In this document: piece by piece, positions 51,156 to 58,853 of the stretch
How the letters are laid out: the number at the start of each line of letters is the position of its first letter
Numbering within the stretch: position 1 is the stretch's first letter
Assembly (NCBI GenBank): GCA_030645735.1
Contig: JAUSNP010000005.1
Location: 1 to 64,000, forward strand
DNA length: 64,000 nt
Direction: 5' to 3'
Source of the DNA: Candidatus Moraniibacteriota bacterium
Lineage (GTDB): Bacteria; Patescibacteria; Paceibacteria; Moranbacterales; UBA2206
The notes under the pieces: generated by a model
The model's database searches: none
The model's input: only the letters and a program-made list of their open reading frames with translations
Told to the model about the DNA's origin: nothing
Translations under genes and position numbers: made by a program

Positions 51156-51292
51156 TATAATAGAAGTACTTGTCCCGCACTAACTTTTCAAGTCGCTTGT
51201 GTCACTTTTGAAGTATACGCGGGAGAGTTAATTATTTACGACTTTTAAATATAATTTCACAAGAATTATTATGTTGAAAAGTTAGTGCGGGA
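51156..51292 (+). promoter_or_regulatory. -10 box and long inverted-repeat leader ending at the nuoF start codon
   Basis: TATAAT (51156-51161) places the RNA start near 51168. The first transcribed bases include TCCCGCACTAACTTTTCAA (51173-51191), which is perfectly complementary to 51274-51292, the 19 bases ending at the A of the nuoF ATG. The 82-base loop can itself pair (CTTGTG with CACAAG). If folded, the translation start is locked. Alternatively it is a ~120-bp MITE whose terminal inverted repeat supplied the start site. Confidence 0.65.
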
Positions 51293-52536
51293 TGAAGAAG
51301 GAAACAAAAATAATAACCAAAAATTGGGGTCAGATAGATCCAAATGAGATTGATGACTCGATTGAAGTGGGTGGCTATCAAGCGTTGGAAAAATTCATTC
51401 ACAAAATGACGCCAGTTTTGGCTTTGGAGGAAATCAAGCTTTCTGGCTTGTGTGGGCGCGGTGGTGCTGGTTTTCCAACGGGAATGAAATTGGAGTCTGT
51501 GCAGAAAGAGAAAAGCAAAGAAAAATATTTTATTTGCAATCTGGATGAATCAGAGCCAGGGACATACAAAGATCGTTCGATTGTAGACAATGATCCACAT
51601 ATGCTTTTAGAAGGCGTCATTATCGAATCTTTGATTGTGGGTGCACGAAAAGCGTTCGTCTATGTCAATGGTAACTATCAAAGACAAATTGAAATTTTGC
51701 AACGGGCGGTGGAGCAAGCACAAGAAAAAAGGATTCTTGGTGAGAAAATTTTAGGTTCCAGATATTCATTGGAGGTTGAAATTTTTGCAGGTGCAGGCGC
51801 GTATATTTGCGGTGAAGAAACTGCCCTTATTAATTCGATTGAAGGCAATCGCGGTGAGCCGAAATCACGTCCACCTTTTCCAACGCAAGTCGGACTTTTT
51901 GGCAAACCAACGGCCGTGAATAACGCTGAGACCGTGGCCAACATTCCCTGGATAATTTCCAATGGTGGAAAAAAATATGCAGCCATTGGTTCAAAAAAAT
52001 CAGCTGGTACCAAACTTTTCATCGTGAATGGATCCGTCAAAAATCCAGATGTTTTTGAGGCGCCATTGGGCACAAAACTTTCTGATTTGATTGAAAAGTA
52101 TGCTGGTGGGATGCAGAAAGGTAAAAATTTTTGGTTTGCGCAGGTGGGCGGCTCATCTGGGCGTTTGGTTCTGGAAAAAGATTTGGTTAGGAAATTGGAA
52201 TATGATCGTGAAGCCAAAGTTCCTTTGGGATCTGGCGCAATTTTGGTGGTGGACAAAACAGTGGATATTCATGAATTGTTGTTGTCGTGGATGAGTTTTT
52301 TCCATCGCGAATCCTGTGGCAAATGCGTGCCATGTCGCGAAGGCACATTTCGCCTCTGGGAAATCGCCAAGCGTCTGCAAGATGGACAAGTTTCTGAGCG
52401 GGATGTGGCGGCTATCAAAGACATTCTGTGGACGCTCAGCAACACCACATTTTGTCCATTGGGCAAATTTGCAGCCACGGCTTTTGGTGATGCGATAAGC
52501 AATTTTCAAAAAGAGATTTATAAGCTATCTAGGTGA
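51292..52536 (+). CDS. nuoF: NuoF/HoxF/HydB-like NADH-binding flavoprotein subunit
   Basis: 414 residues. FMN and NADH site in GLCGRGGAGFPTGMKLE, NLDESEPGTYKDR, AGAYICGEETALINSIEG and PTAVNNAETVANI; the N3-type [4Fe-4S] cluster is bound by ESCGKCVPCREG and a later CPLG. It lacks the N-terminal thioredoxin-like and C-terminal ferredoxin parts of HydB from bifurcating enzymes, so it is the minimal NuoF form. No good Shine-Dalgarno is seen; the start lies at the end of a 19-bp inverted repeat. Eight bases before the FeFe-like gene. Confidence 0.94.
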   Translation: MKKETKIITKNWGQIDPNEIDDSIEVGGYQALEKFIHKMTPVLALEEIKLSGLCGRGGAGFPTGMKLESVQKEKSKEKYFICNLDESEPGTYKDRSIVDNDPHMLLEGVIIESLIVGARKAFVYVNGNYQRQIEILQRAVEQAQEKRILGEKILGSRYSLEVEIFAGAGAYICGEETALINSIEGNRGEPKSRPPFPTQVGLFGKPTAVNNAETVANIPWIISNGGKKYAAIGSKKSAGTKLFIVNGSVKNPDVFEAPLGTKLSDLIEKYAGGMQKGKNFWFAQVGGSSGRLVLEKDLVRKLEYDREAKVPLGSGAILVVDKTVDIHELLLSWMSFFHRESCGKCVPCREGTFRLWEIAKRLQDGQVSERDVAAIKDILWTLSNTTFCPLGKFAATAFGDAISNFQKEIYKLSR

Positions 52537-52544
52537 TATAAGTT

Positions 52545-53951
52545 ATGAGGATAAAAATCAATACAAAAGAATATGAAGCCAAAGACGGAGAAATGATTCT
52601 GGATGTTTGTCGTAGAAATGGAATTCAAGTTCCAACTTTGTGTTCAATTCCAAAATTTCATGAGGGTGTGTGTCGGATTTGCATGGTGGAAAATGGTGGG
52701 CGATTGACGACTTCTTGCAATGTGAAAGCTTCTGAAGGTATGGAGGTTGTGACAGAAAGTGAAGATGTGTCCAAGGCGCGCCGAATCAATTTGGAATTGT
52801 TGTGGGCGGACCACGCCGGCAAATGTTCAACTTGCAAGAAAAATCAGCGTTGTGAATTGCAAAATCTGGCCATTAGTCAAAAGATTGAAAATTTTCATTT
52901 TGTGCCACGCAAAGAAGAAATGACAGATAGTGAGAATCTCGATCTTTTGAAAGACAATCGTTCTCGGGTGGTGGTGGACGATGGCAACGCGTGTCTAACA
53001 CGCACTACAGAATTGTGTGTGGAATGTCGTCGTTGCATCAATGTGTGTCCAACCAAAGAATTGTCATTCAACCATCGCGCGGGAGACACGGTGGTTGGCA
53101 CAGCCTATGAAAAGTCGCTGGATTGCATCTTCTGTGGTCAGTGTGTGAAGAATTGTCCGACAGGAGCAATTACGGACAAAAATGATTTGACCAAGATTAT
53201 GATAGATCTTGCTGACTTGAAAAAAATGGCCATAGCGTTGATTGATCCGGCAGTTTTGGAAAGCGTGGCCTTTGAACATCCTGAAATTGATTCACGTGGA
53301 AAATTGATTAGCGCCCTGAAAGGAATTGGTTTTGAAAAAGTTTTTGACTTGGGCTTTGGTATGGAATTGGCTTTGGAAAATATGACGCAGGAGATTAAAA
53401 AAAGTAGTAAAAACAATCTACTGCTCAACCATTGTCCATCATTCAATTTGTTTGTAAAAAAATATTATCCGCAGTTTGCCAAGAACATTCTGACTGTGGC
53501 ACATCCTGATGAGTTGACGGCCGATTTTCTGAAAACTGAATTTGCCAAGAAGGAAAAAATAAACTCAGAGGATTTAGTAGTGATCTCATTGTCATCTTGT
53601 GTGGCAAAGAAAAAAGAGAAGGGGAAGAATTTGGATTATGTCATCACGGTTAGAGAATTGGGACGCATAATTCGTCAGAAAAATTTGAAATTGAAAGATA
53701 TCAAAGAAAGTGATTTCAGTTCTGGACTGGCCGTGAAAGATGAAAAAATAAAGAGCATCACAAGAACTGGTGGGATGGCGGAGATGTTGGCCAAGAAATT
53801 GAAAGTCAAATATATAGTGGCTGATGGCGTGTCACAAATAAAAAACATTCTGCGGGATTTGGAAAAAGGACGAGTGGAAACTAAAATCATTGAAGCGATG
53901 GTGTGTGAAGGAGGATGTGTGAATGGTGGCGGACAGGCTAGGAAATTATAA
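52545..53951 (+). CDS. HoxU/NuoG-type ferredoxin fused to an abbreviated [FeFe]-hydrogenase H-cluster domain (HydA-like)
   Basis: 468 residues. In order: plant-type [2Fe-2S] (C33, C43, C46, C58); NuoG His-cluster (H90, C94, C97, C103); two [4Fe-4S] clusters (C158, C161, C164, C168; C194, C197, C200, C204); then residues 225-468 align with the [FeFe] hydrogenase domain. The four cysteines that hold the H-cluster cubane are kept: C297 (NHCPSF), C352 (SSCVAKKKE), C454 and C458 (EAMVCEGGCVNGGGQ). But the proton-relay Cys before C297 is His, the Met-Pro of MPC is Ser-Ser, the L2-L3 interval is about 40 residues short, and the protein stops after GGGQARKL without the C-terminal lobe. It may be a minimal [FeFe] enzyme, a sensor, or an electron-transfer subunit. 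No HydEFG maturase lies in the window. Confidence 0.85.
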   Translation: MRIKINTKEYEAKDGEMILDVCRRNGIQVPTLCSIPKFHEGVCRICMVENGGRLTTSCNVKASEGMEVVTESEDVSKARRINLELLWADHAGKCSTCKKNQRCELQNLAISQKIENFHFVPRKEEMTDSENLDLLKDNRSRVVVDDGNACLTRTTELCVECRRCINVCPTKELSFNHRAGDTVVGTAYEKSLDCIFCGQCVKNCPTGAITDKNDLTKIMIDLADLKKMAIALIDPAVLESVAFEHPEIDSRGKLISALKGIGFEKVFDLGFGMELALENMTQEIKKSSKNNLLLNHCPSFNLFVKKYYPQFAKNILTVAHPDELTADFLKTEFAKKEKINSEDLVVISLSSCVAKKKEKGKNLDYVITVRELGRIIRQKNLKLKDIKESDFSSGLAVKDEKIKSITRTGGMAEMLAKKLKVKYIVADGVSQIKNILRDLEKGRVETKIIEAMVCEGGCVNGGGQARKL

Positions 53952-53961
53952 GAGTACTCCT

Positions 53962-54060
53962 GTCATTCCGGCTTTGAGCCGGAATCTTCTCACTGTAATT
54001 GCGAATCTAAATTTATTTCCATGAAACATGGAGGAGATCCCGGGTCAAGCCCGGGATGAC
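53962..54060. repeat. Paired-hairpin repeat, GTCATTCC family, copy 2
   Basis: Outer ends GTCATTCCGG and CCGGGATGAC with a hairpin at each end (CCGGCTTTGAGCCGG; CCCGGGTCAAGCCCGGG). Sits between the FeFe-like gene and hypC. Confidence 0.7.
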
Positions 54061-54085
54061 ATACTAAATATTAAATTTTAAAATT

Positions 54086-54289
54086 ATGTGTCTTGCAATC
54101 CCTGGAAAAATTCTAAAAATCAAAGGTGAAACAGCCGAAATTGATTTCAATGGCATCCGCAAAGAAGTGAATATTGCCATGGTTGATGTTGCAATCGGCG
54201 ATTTTGTCATGGTGCACGCTGGTTTTGCGATTGAAAAGATGGACATGGATTTGGCTTCAGAAATTCAAGGATATTTAGATAAAAAATGA
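54086..54289 (+). CDS. hypC: Hydrogenase maturation chaperone HypC
   Basis: 67 residues beginning MCLAIPGKILKI with the essential C2, and MVDVAIGDFVMVHAGFAIEK. Carries the Fe(CN)2CO unit with HypD to the [NiFe] large subunit. Its stop overlaps the hypD start (ATGA), coupling the two. Confirms active [NiFe] maturation. Confidence 0.96.
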   Translation: MCLAIPGKILKIKGETAEIDFNGIRKEVNIAMVDVAIGDFVMVHAGFAIEKMDMDLASEIQGYLDKK

Positions 54290-55326
54290 AATTAGACAAA
54301 CAAAAACTTTTGCAAAGTATTAAAGATAATGCCAATCAAATTGGTCGGCCTTTGCGATTGATGGAATTGTGCGGGACGCATTCGCAGTCGATTGCGCAAC
54401 ATGGCATCAAGAGTTTGATGCCCAAAAATGTAAAGTTGGTTTCCGGCCCAGGCTGTCCGGTGTGTGTGACTGATCAGACGGACATTGATGTGATGGTGGG
54501 CTTGGCTTTGGCTGGCATTCCCGTGGCGGTCTATGGTGACACGATGCAGGTGCCGGGGAATTTGATGAGCTTGGAGGAGGCGAAAAGGCAGGGTGCAGAC
54601 GTGAGCATTGTCTATGATATCACTGAGGCGGTGGCGATGAGCCAAGAGAAAAGAGGCTTGGTATTTTTTGGTTTGGGATTTGAGACGACCACTGGCATGA
54701 CCGCTTGGGCAATTCAGCAAGGTCTAATTGTTTATTGCGCACACAAAATTTTTCCACCGGCGATGAGCGCGCTTTTGGCTAACAAAAAAATCAAAGTCGG
54801 TGGCTTTTTGAATCCCGGTCACGTCAGCTCCATCATTGGTACGAAAGTTTATGAACAATTCAAAATTCCACAAGTGGTGGCTGGCTTTGATGGAGAAGGA
54901 ATACTCTTGGCAATTGAAATGTTGTTGACACAGATTTTGGAAAACAAAACAATTGTGCAAAACGCATATACCAGCTTGGTCAAAAAGGACGGCAATCCCA
55001 AAGCGCGCAAATTGATTTCTGAAGTTTTCGAAATCTCGGATGCGCGTTGGCGTGGGTTGGGAGAAATCAAAAAATCAGGCTTGAAAATTCGCAAGAAATA
55101 TAAAAAGCAAGATGCGGAATTTGTGTATGCCAATCTGATCAAAAAAATCAGAAAAGAAATCAAACCCAAGTTGAGTGCTTGCAAATGTGGCTTGGTGTTG
55201 CAAGGACTCATTGAATCCAAGGAATGTCCATTGTTTGGCAAGGTCTGCACGCTAGATAATCCACAAGGTGCTTGCATGGTTTCGGTAGAAGGGAGTTGTA
55301 ATGTAGAATATAGATATGGAAAATAA
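54286..55326 (+). CDS. hypD: Hydrogenase maturation protein HypD
   Basis: 346 residues. MELCGTHSQSIAQHGI, GPGCPVCVTDQTDID, FGLGFETTT, GFLNPGHVSSIIG and a C-terminal [4Fe-4S] site (ACKCGLVLQGL..CPLFGKVC) match HypD, the scaffold on which the Fe(CN)2CO group is assembled. Overlaps hypC, and its end overlaps the VanZ-like gene by 11 bases. Confidence 0.97.
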   Translation: MKLDKQKLLQSIKDNANQIGRPLRLMELCGTHSQSIAQHGIKSLMPKNVKLVSGPGCPVCVTDQTDIDVMVGLALAGIPVAVYGDTMQVPGNLMSLEEAKRQGADVSIVYDITEAVAMSQEKRGLVFFGLGFETTTGMTAWAIQQGLIVYCAHKIFPPAMSALLANKKIKVGGFLNPGHVSSIIGTKVYEQFKIPQVVAGFDGEGILLAIEMLLTQILENKTIVQNAYTSLVKKDGNPKARKLISEVFEISDARWRGLGEIKKSGLKIRKKYKKQDAEFVYANLIKKIRKEIKPKLSACKCGLVLQGLIESKECPLFGKVCTLDNPQGACMVSVEGSCNVEYRYGK

Positions 55327-55714
55327 CAAGATTAAAACTATAGTAAGCTGGCTTCTTGTTTTGGTGTGGGCAATTATTATTTTTGGTCTTTCGGCTATGC
55401 CAGGCACTGGAGATCACCCATATAGCTTGTTCTATTTTGTGGAAAGAAAAACTTTTCATGTGCTTGAATATTTTGTCTTAAGTATTTTGTTGTGGCGAGC
55501 TTGGGCGCAAAATTTTTCCCAGAAAAAATCATTTTGGTTTGCAGGAATAACAACCTTGTTATATGCAGCATCAGATGAGTGGCACCAGACTTTTGTTTTC
55601 GGCCGAGAAGGTGTGTTGAGAGATGTAGTTATTGATTCAATTGGAATATTTCTAGCTGTAATTTTTATTTTGAAATTTAAACAATGGAAAGAGAAAAGAA
55701 AACAATTGAATTAG
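55316..55714 (+). CDS. VanZ-like membrane protein
   Basis: 132 residues, four predicted helices. AIIIFGLSAMPGTGDHPYSL, RKTFHVLEYFVLSILLWRAW, AASDEWHQTFVFGREGVLRD and VVIDSIGIFLAVI are typical of the VanZ family. It overlaps hypD (11 bases) and hypE (31 bases), so it is embedded in the hyp operon although unrelated to known maturation. Confidence 0.85.
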   Translation: MENNKIKTIVSWLLVLVWAIIIFGLSAMPGTGDHPYSLFYFVERKTFHVLEYFVLSILLWRAWAQNFSQKKSFWFAGITTLLYAASDEWHQTFVFGREGVLRDVVIDSIGIFLAVIFILKFKQWKEKRKQLN

Positions 55715-56712
55715 AATCGGGCGCGGGTGGAGAAAAATCTAATAGTTTGATTTCACAAATCCGAAAAAATTTTGCGGTGAGTCGCAAGTGGAAAAATATG
55801 CAGGATGATGGTGCGGTTTTTGACCTAGGTATGAACAATGTAGAGACGCCCCGGCAGGGCGTCTCTACTGCGTCGAATAAATTAGTCTTTACCACCGACG
55901 CATTTATTGTGGATCCAATTTTTTTTCCAGGTGGCGACATTGGCAAGATTGCGATGTGTGGGACAATCAATGATTTGTCAGTGATGGGTGCCAAGCCGAT
56001 TGGCATTGGTTTGAGTTTGGTGATTGAAGAGGGTTTTCCCGAAGAAGATTTGCAAAAAATTGTGGCATCAATTGGAAAAGTTTCAGCTGAGTCGGGTGTA
56101 CCGATTGTGACAGGTGACACCAAAGTCACTGAGCGTGGCAAAATCGACAAAATTGAAATCACCACCTCTGGTGTTGGATTGGCGAAAAAAATAATTGGAA
56201 ATAGCGGGGCAAAAGTGGGGGATGTGGTCATTGCTTCTGGCAATTTGGGTGAACATGCGGTGGCATTGTTGGCCAAGCGTTTCAACTATCAAACGAAAAT
56301 AAAAAGTGATTGTCAGACACTGACTCGCGAAATTCAAAGCGTTGCTAAATATCTGACTGCTTGCAAGGATCCAACTCGCGGTGGCATGGCAGCGGTACTC
56401 AATGAAATTGCGGAAAAATCCAAAGTCAAAATCGTGCTGGCTGAAAACACCTTGCCATTTTCCAAAGAAACCGTGGCACTCTCTGAGCTTCTAGGAATTG
56501 ATAAATTCTCTTTTCCATCGGAAGGGCGCTTTGTGGCCACAGTTCAGCCAAAGCAAGCCAAAAAAGCCTTGCAGATTTTGCAAAAATTCAATGCTCAGGC
56601 CAAAATTATTGGCTCAGTTGAGCCAGGAAAAGGCGTATTCTTGAATACCAGCCTAGGTGGCACCAAAAAAATCGATGTGCCACGCGGAAAACTAATTCCG
56701 AGGATTTGCTAG
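55684..56712 (+). CDS. hypE: Carbamoyl dehydratase HypE with in-frame palindrome insertion
   Basis: 342 residues. Makes the cyanide ligand precursor by dehydrating the carbamoyl group on its C-terminal Cys. ELESGAGGEKSNSLI, DDGAVFDLG, FTTDAFIVDPIFFPGGDIGK, INDLSVMGAKP, DPTRGGMAAVLNEIA and the terminal PRIC are present. Residues about 51-65 (MNNVETPRQGVSTASN) are extra relative to the family, and their DNA (55840-55868) is a copy of the 29-bp palindrome found between genes at 45345. The insertion falls in a loop before the FTTD strand and the frame is kept. Confidence 0.95.
   Translation: MEREKKTIELESGAGGEKSNSLISQIRKNFAVSRKWKNMQDDGAVFDLGMNNVETPRQGVSTASNKLVFTTDAFIVDPIFFPGGDIGKIAMCGTINDLSVMGAKPIGIGLSLVIEEGFPEEDLQKIVASIGKVSAESGVPIVTGDTKVTERGKIDKIEITTSGVGLAKKIIGNSGAKVGDVVIASGNLGEHAVALLAKRFNYQTKIKSDCQTLTREIQSVAKYLTACKDPTRGGMAAVLNEIAEKSKVKIVLAENTLPFSKETVALSELLGIDKFSFPSEGRFVATVQPKQAKKALQILQKFNAQAKIIGSVEPGKGVFLNTSLGGTKKIDVPRGKLIPRIC
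55840..55868. repeat. GTAGAGACGCCC palindrome inside hypE
   Basis: 12-base arms GTAGAGACGCCC and GGGCGTCTCTAC around CGGCA; in frame within hypE. Confidence 0.9.
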
Positions 56713-57903
56713 ATAAAAGATTATTTGTCCAAAAGAAAGTCCTGCATCGCCACGCGGGATCTTTTTATTTACATAAGCACCTTTCGAGATTAGATATTCA
56801 GAGATTATTTTGTTGTTGGCAATGCCACCAGCCAGAAAGATCGGAAGCTGTAGGGGTTTCACCCCTACAGCTAGGCCTTCCGCGATATAGAGTTGCGCAG
56901 TGGCGGCTAGGCGTTTTTTGTCTTTGTGTAAATTTTTTATCAAGTACTCGAAAAGACAAGTCGTATTTAGGATGACCGATGACCGATGACTGATGACTCT
57001 TTCTGGCATCTCAATCTTTGGTTTTATATCCAAATACGGTTTAGTTGAATTAGCTTCCAGTTTCAGGATTGGTTCGTGTTTGTGCTTTCTTTCGTTTTTA
57101 CAAAAACCCAACAAAATAGAGACGGCATCCAAAACTCGGCCACAGCTTGAAGTTTCGATGCAATTGAAATTTTGTTGCAGCTGATTATATAAAACCTCAA
57201 ATTCTTGCACTGAATAATATTTTTTTACAAAAGAATAAATAAAATCTTTTTGAGATTTGAGATTTGAGATTTGAGATTTTCTTGTATCTTGTATTTTGTA
57301 TCTTGTGATTTTGTCCAGTATGCTAATCAACATTCGCGCTGGTTCCTGAATAGCCAATTCTCCACCAATCATCACTTGATTTTCAAGACTCCCAATCCTT
57401 TCAATTTTTATTTTTTGTTTTGAAATTTTGTCATTGGAAATTGGAAATTGTAAATTGGAAATTGCGAAGCATTCACCTCCCCAAATTTTGCCATCGGTGC
57501 CATAGCCCGTACCATCCAAAGCGATGCCACAGAATTTAGGTGGTAGTTTGTAGTTGGTAGTTTGTAGAGCTTTTTCGCCAACTGCAGAAAAGATGTGGGC
57601 GATATGGTGTTGGATTTGAATATGTTTGGCCTTATACTTTTTGGCCAAATCTTTGCCTAGTATAGTAGTCTTATATAGCGGATGTAAATCAGTCAGAATA
57701 ATATCCGGTTTGATTTTATTTTTTCTTAAGAATTTGTTCAATTCGTGTTGGTATTCGTTAAAATTCGTGTCTTTCAAGAGGTCTCCAAAATCTTCAGAAA
57801 AGTAAATTTTATTATAGCTAAAAACCGAAAAATTGCCATTGGATTCTGGTCCAAGAGCTAAGATTTGCTGTTTGTTTTTTTGTGGATAATTGAATACTCG
57901 CAT
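56692..57903 (-). CDS. hypF: HypF C-terminal (Kae1-like carbamoyltransferase) domain protein, repeat-laden
   Basis: 403 residues, matching only the C-terminal half of HypF (about 750 aa): the N-terminal acylphosphatase, zinc fingers and YrdC domain are missing. Seen: IQIQHHIAHIFSAVGE (metal His), CGIALDGTGYGTDGKIWGGE, CIETSSCGRVLDAVSILLG, FLAGGIANNKIISEYL and IPRGDAGLSFGQ. It would transfer a carbamoyl group to HypE, but making carbamoyl-AMP needs the missing domains, perhaps elsewhere as a separate YrdC-type protein. Interspersed are five short segments encoded by heptad repeats and a palindrome (see repeats), all in frame. Convergent with hypE (21-base overlap at the 3' ends). Confidence 0.85.
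   Translation of the reverse strand: MRVFNYPQKNKQQILALGPESNGNFSVFSYNKIYFSEDFGDLLKDTNFNEYQHELNKFLRKNKIKPDIILTDLHPLYKTTILGKDLAKKYKAKHIQIQHHIAHIFSAVGEKALQTTNYKLPPKFCGIALDGTGYGTDGKIWGGECFAISNLQFPISNDKISKQKIKIERIGSLENQVMIGGELAIQEPARMLISILDKITRYKIQDTRKSQISNLKSQKDFIYSFVKKYYSVQEFEVLYNQLQQNFNCIETSSCGRVLDAVSILLGFCKNERKHKHEPILKLEANSTKPYLDIKPKIEMPERVISHRSSVILNTTCLFEYLIKNLHKDKKRLAATAQLYIAEGLAVGVKPLQLPIFLAGGIANNKIISEYLISKGAYVNKKIPRGDAGLSFGQIIFYLANPRN
56848..56870. repeat. CTGTAGGGG palindrome inside hypF, copy 3
   Basis: Nine-base arms CTGTAGGGG and CCCCTACAG around TTTCA, translated on the minus strand as AVGVKPLQL just before the FLAGG motif. Confidence 0.9.
56971..56998. repeat. Heptad tandem GATGACY x4 inside hypF
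   Basis: Four 7-base units (GATGACC, GATGACC, GATGACT, GATGACT), translated as VISHRSSVI. Confidence 0.85.
57251..57312. repeat. Two adjoining heptad tandems inside hypF
   Basis: GAGATTT x4 (57251-57278) followed by TCTTGTA-type x4 (about 57280-57308). Translated on the minus strand as TRYKIQDTRKSQISNLKSQ. Confidence 0.85.
57433..57465. repeat. Heptad tandem ATTGGAA x4 inside hypF
   Basis: Units ATTGGAA, ATTGGAA, ATTGTAA, ATTGGAA; translated as AISNLQFPISND. Confidence 0.85.
57538..57567. repeat. TGGTAGTTTGTAGT tandem inside hypF
   Basis: A 14-base unit (two heptads) repeated twice; translated as LQTTNYKLPP. Confidence 0.8.
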
Positions 57904-57923
57904 AATAACTTAAATTAAATTTT

Positions 57924-57994
57924 GTCATTCCCGTGAAAACGGGAATCTAGTATCGAGGCTTTGTGACTAGATTCCGGCTCAAGGCCGGAATGAC
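57924..57994. repeat. Paired-hairpin repeat, GTCATTCCCG family, copy 3
   Basis: Ends GTCATTCCCG and CCGGAATGAC; inner ATCTAGT and ACTAGATTCC are shared with copy 1. Occupies the divergent gap between hypF and the small-subunit gene. Confidence 0.75.
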
Positions 57995-58088
57995 AATGCG
58001 TATTTAGTATATCAAGTTATGTGGCTTTGTTGAATTGGCAAAAATCTGGTAAAATATGAGTATAAGGAAAATAAAAATTACTGAAAAT

Positions 58089-58847
58089 ATGTCAAAACCA
58101 AAAGTAGCGATTGTGAGTTTGACTTCCTGTGAGGGTTGTCAGTTTGCTTTGTTGGATCTGGGAGAAAAATTCTTGGATTTTGTAGGCAAAATTGAAATGA
58201 TTGATTTTCGTTTGATCGAGGATGAAGAAGATGATGGCGGAGAGCTTGACCTAGTTCTCGTAGAGGGCAATCCAGTGACTGAGGAAAATGTGAAAACATT
58301 GGAATCATTGCGAAAGCGTGCCAAAATTTTGGTGGCCTTGGGTAATTGTGCGGCGATGGGTGGAATTCCAGAAATCAAGAATTATCACGAGGGCGTGAAT
58401 ACCATCAAGCATGTGTATAAATATATTCAAGGTATTAGCAATCCAGAAATTAAGGAGATTGATAATTTTGTGAAAGTTGATTTTGTGTTTCCTGGGTGCC
58501 CAATCAATGGTGAGGAATTTTTGAAATATATCCCTGAGCTTTTGGAAGGCAAGATTCCGGTTATTCCAGATCAACCAGTGTGTGTGGAATGCAAAGCAGC
58601 TGGTAATCGATGTTTGCTTTTGGATAAGAAGCCATGCTTTGGACCAATGATCCAAGGTGGTTGCAATGCCGTGTGTCCAACTTCCAGAATGACTTGCCAG
58701 GGTTGTCGGGGTTTGCGCCCAACTGGCAATGTGAAGGCTATGCGTGCAGCTTTGAAAAATATGATCACAGACCATCAGTTTGAAAATATAACCGAAATCT
58801 TCGGACTCAGAGATGATATTGAGGCCAAGGAAAAATTATCAAAATAA
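58089..58847 (+). CDS. [NiFe] hydrogenase small subunit, group 3 type
   Basis: 252 residues from ATG 58089 (MSKPKVAIVSLTSCEGCQFA); an in-frame ATG at 58056 adds 11 residues. Proximal cluster ligands C14, C17, GNCAAMGG and FPGCPINGEE are seen. CVECKAAGNRCLL and CFGPMIQGGCNAVCPTSRMTCQGCRG supply two further clusters, as in group 3a-3c enzymes; the short HoxY (group 3d) lacks these. No Tat signal, so cytoplasmic. Seven bases before the large subunit. Receives electrons from or passes them to the diaphorase genes upstream, by inference. Confidence 0.93.
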   Translation: MSKPKVAIVSLTSCEGCQFALLDLGEKFLDFVGKIEMIDFRLIEDEEDDGGELDLVLVEGNPVTEENVKTLESLRKRAKILVALGNCAAMGGIPEIKNYHEGVNTIKHVYKYIQGISNPEIKEIDNFVKVDFVFPGCPINGEEFLKYIPELLEGKIPVIPDQPVCVECKAAGNRCLLLDKKPCFGPMIQGGCNAVCPTSRMTCQGCRGLRPTGNVKAMRAALKNMITDHQFENITEIFGLRDDIEAKEKLSK

Positions 58848-58853
58848 AATATT

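Noticed and set aside
56971..57567. CRISPR-like tandem repeats
   Set aside because: The units are 7 bases without spacers and are translated within hypF; no cas genes are nearby.
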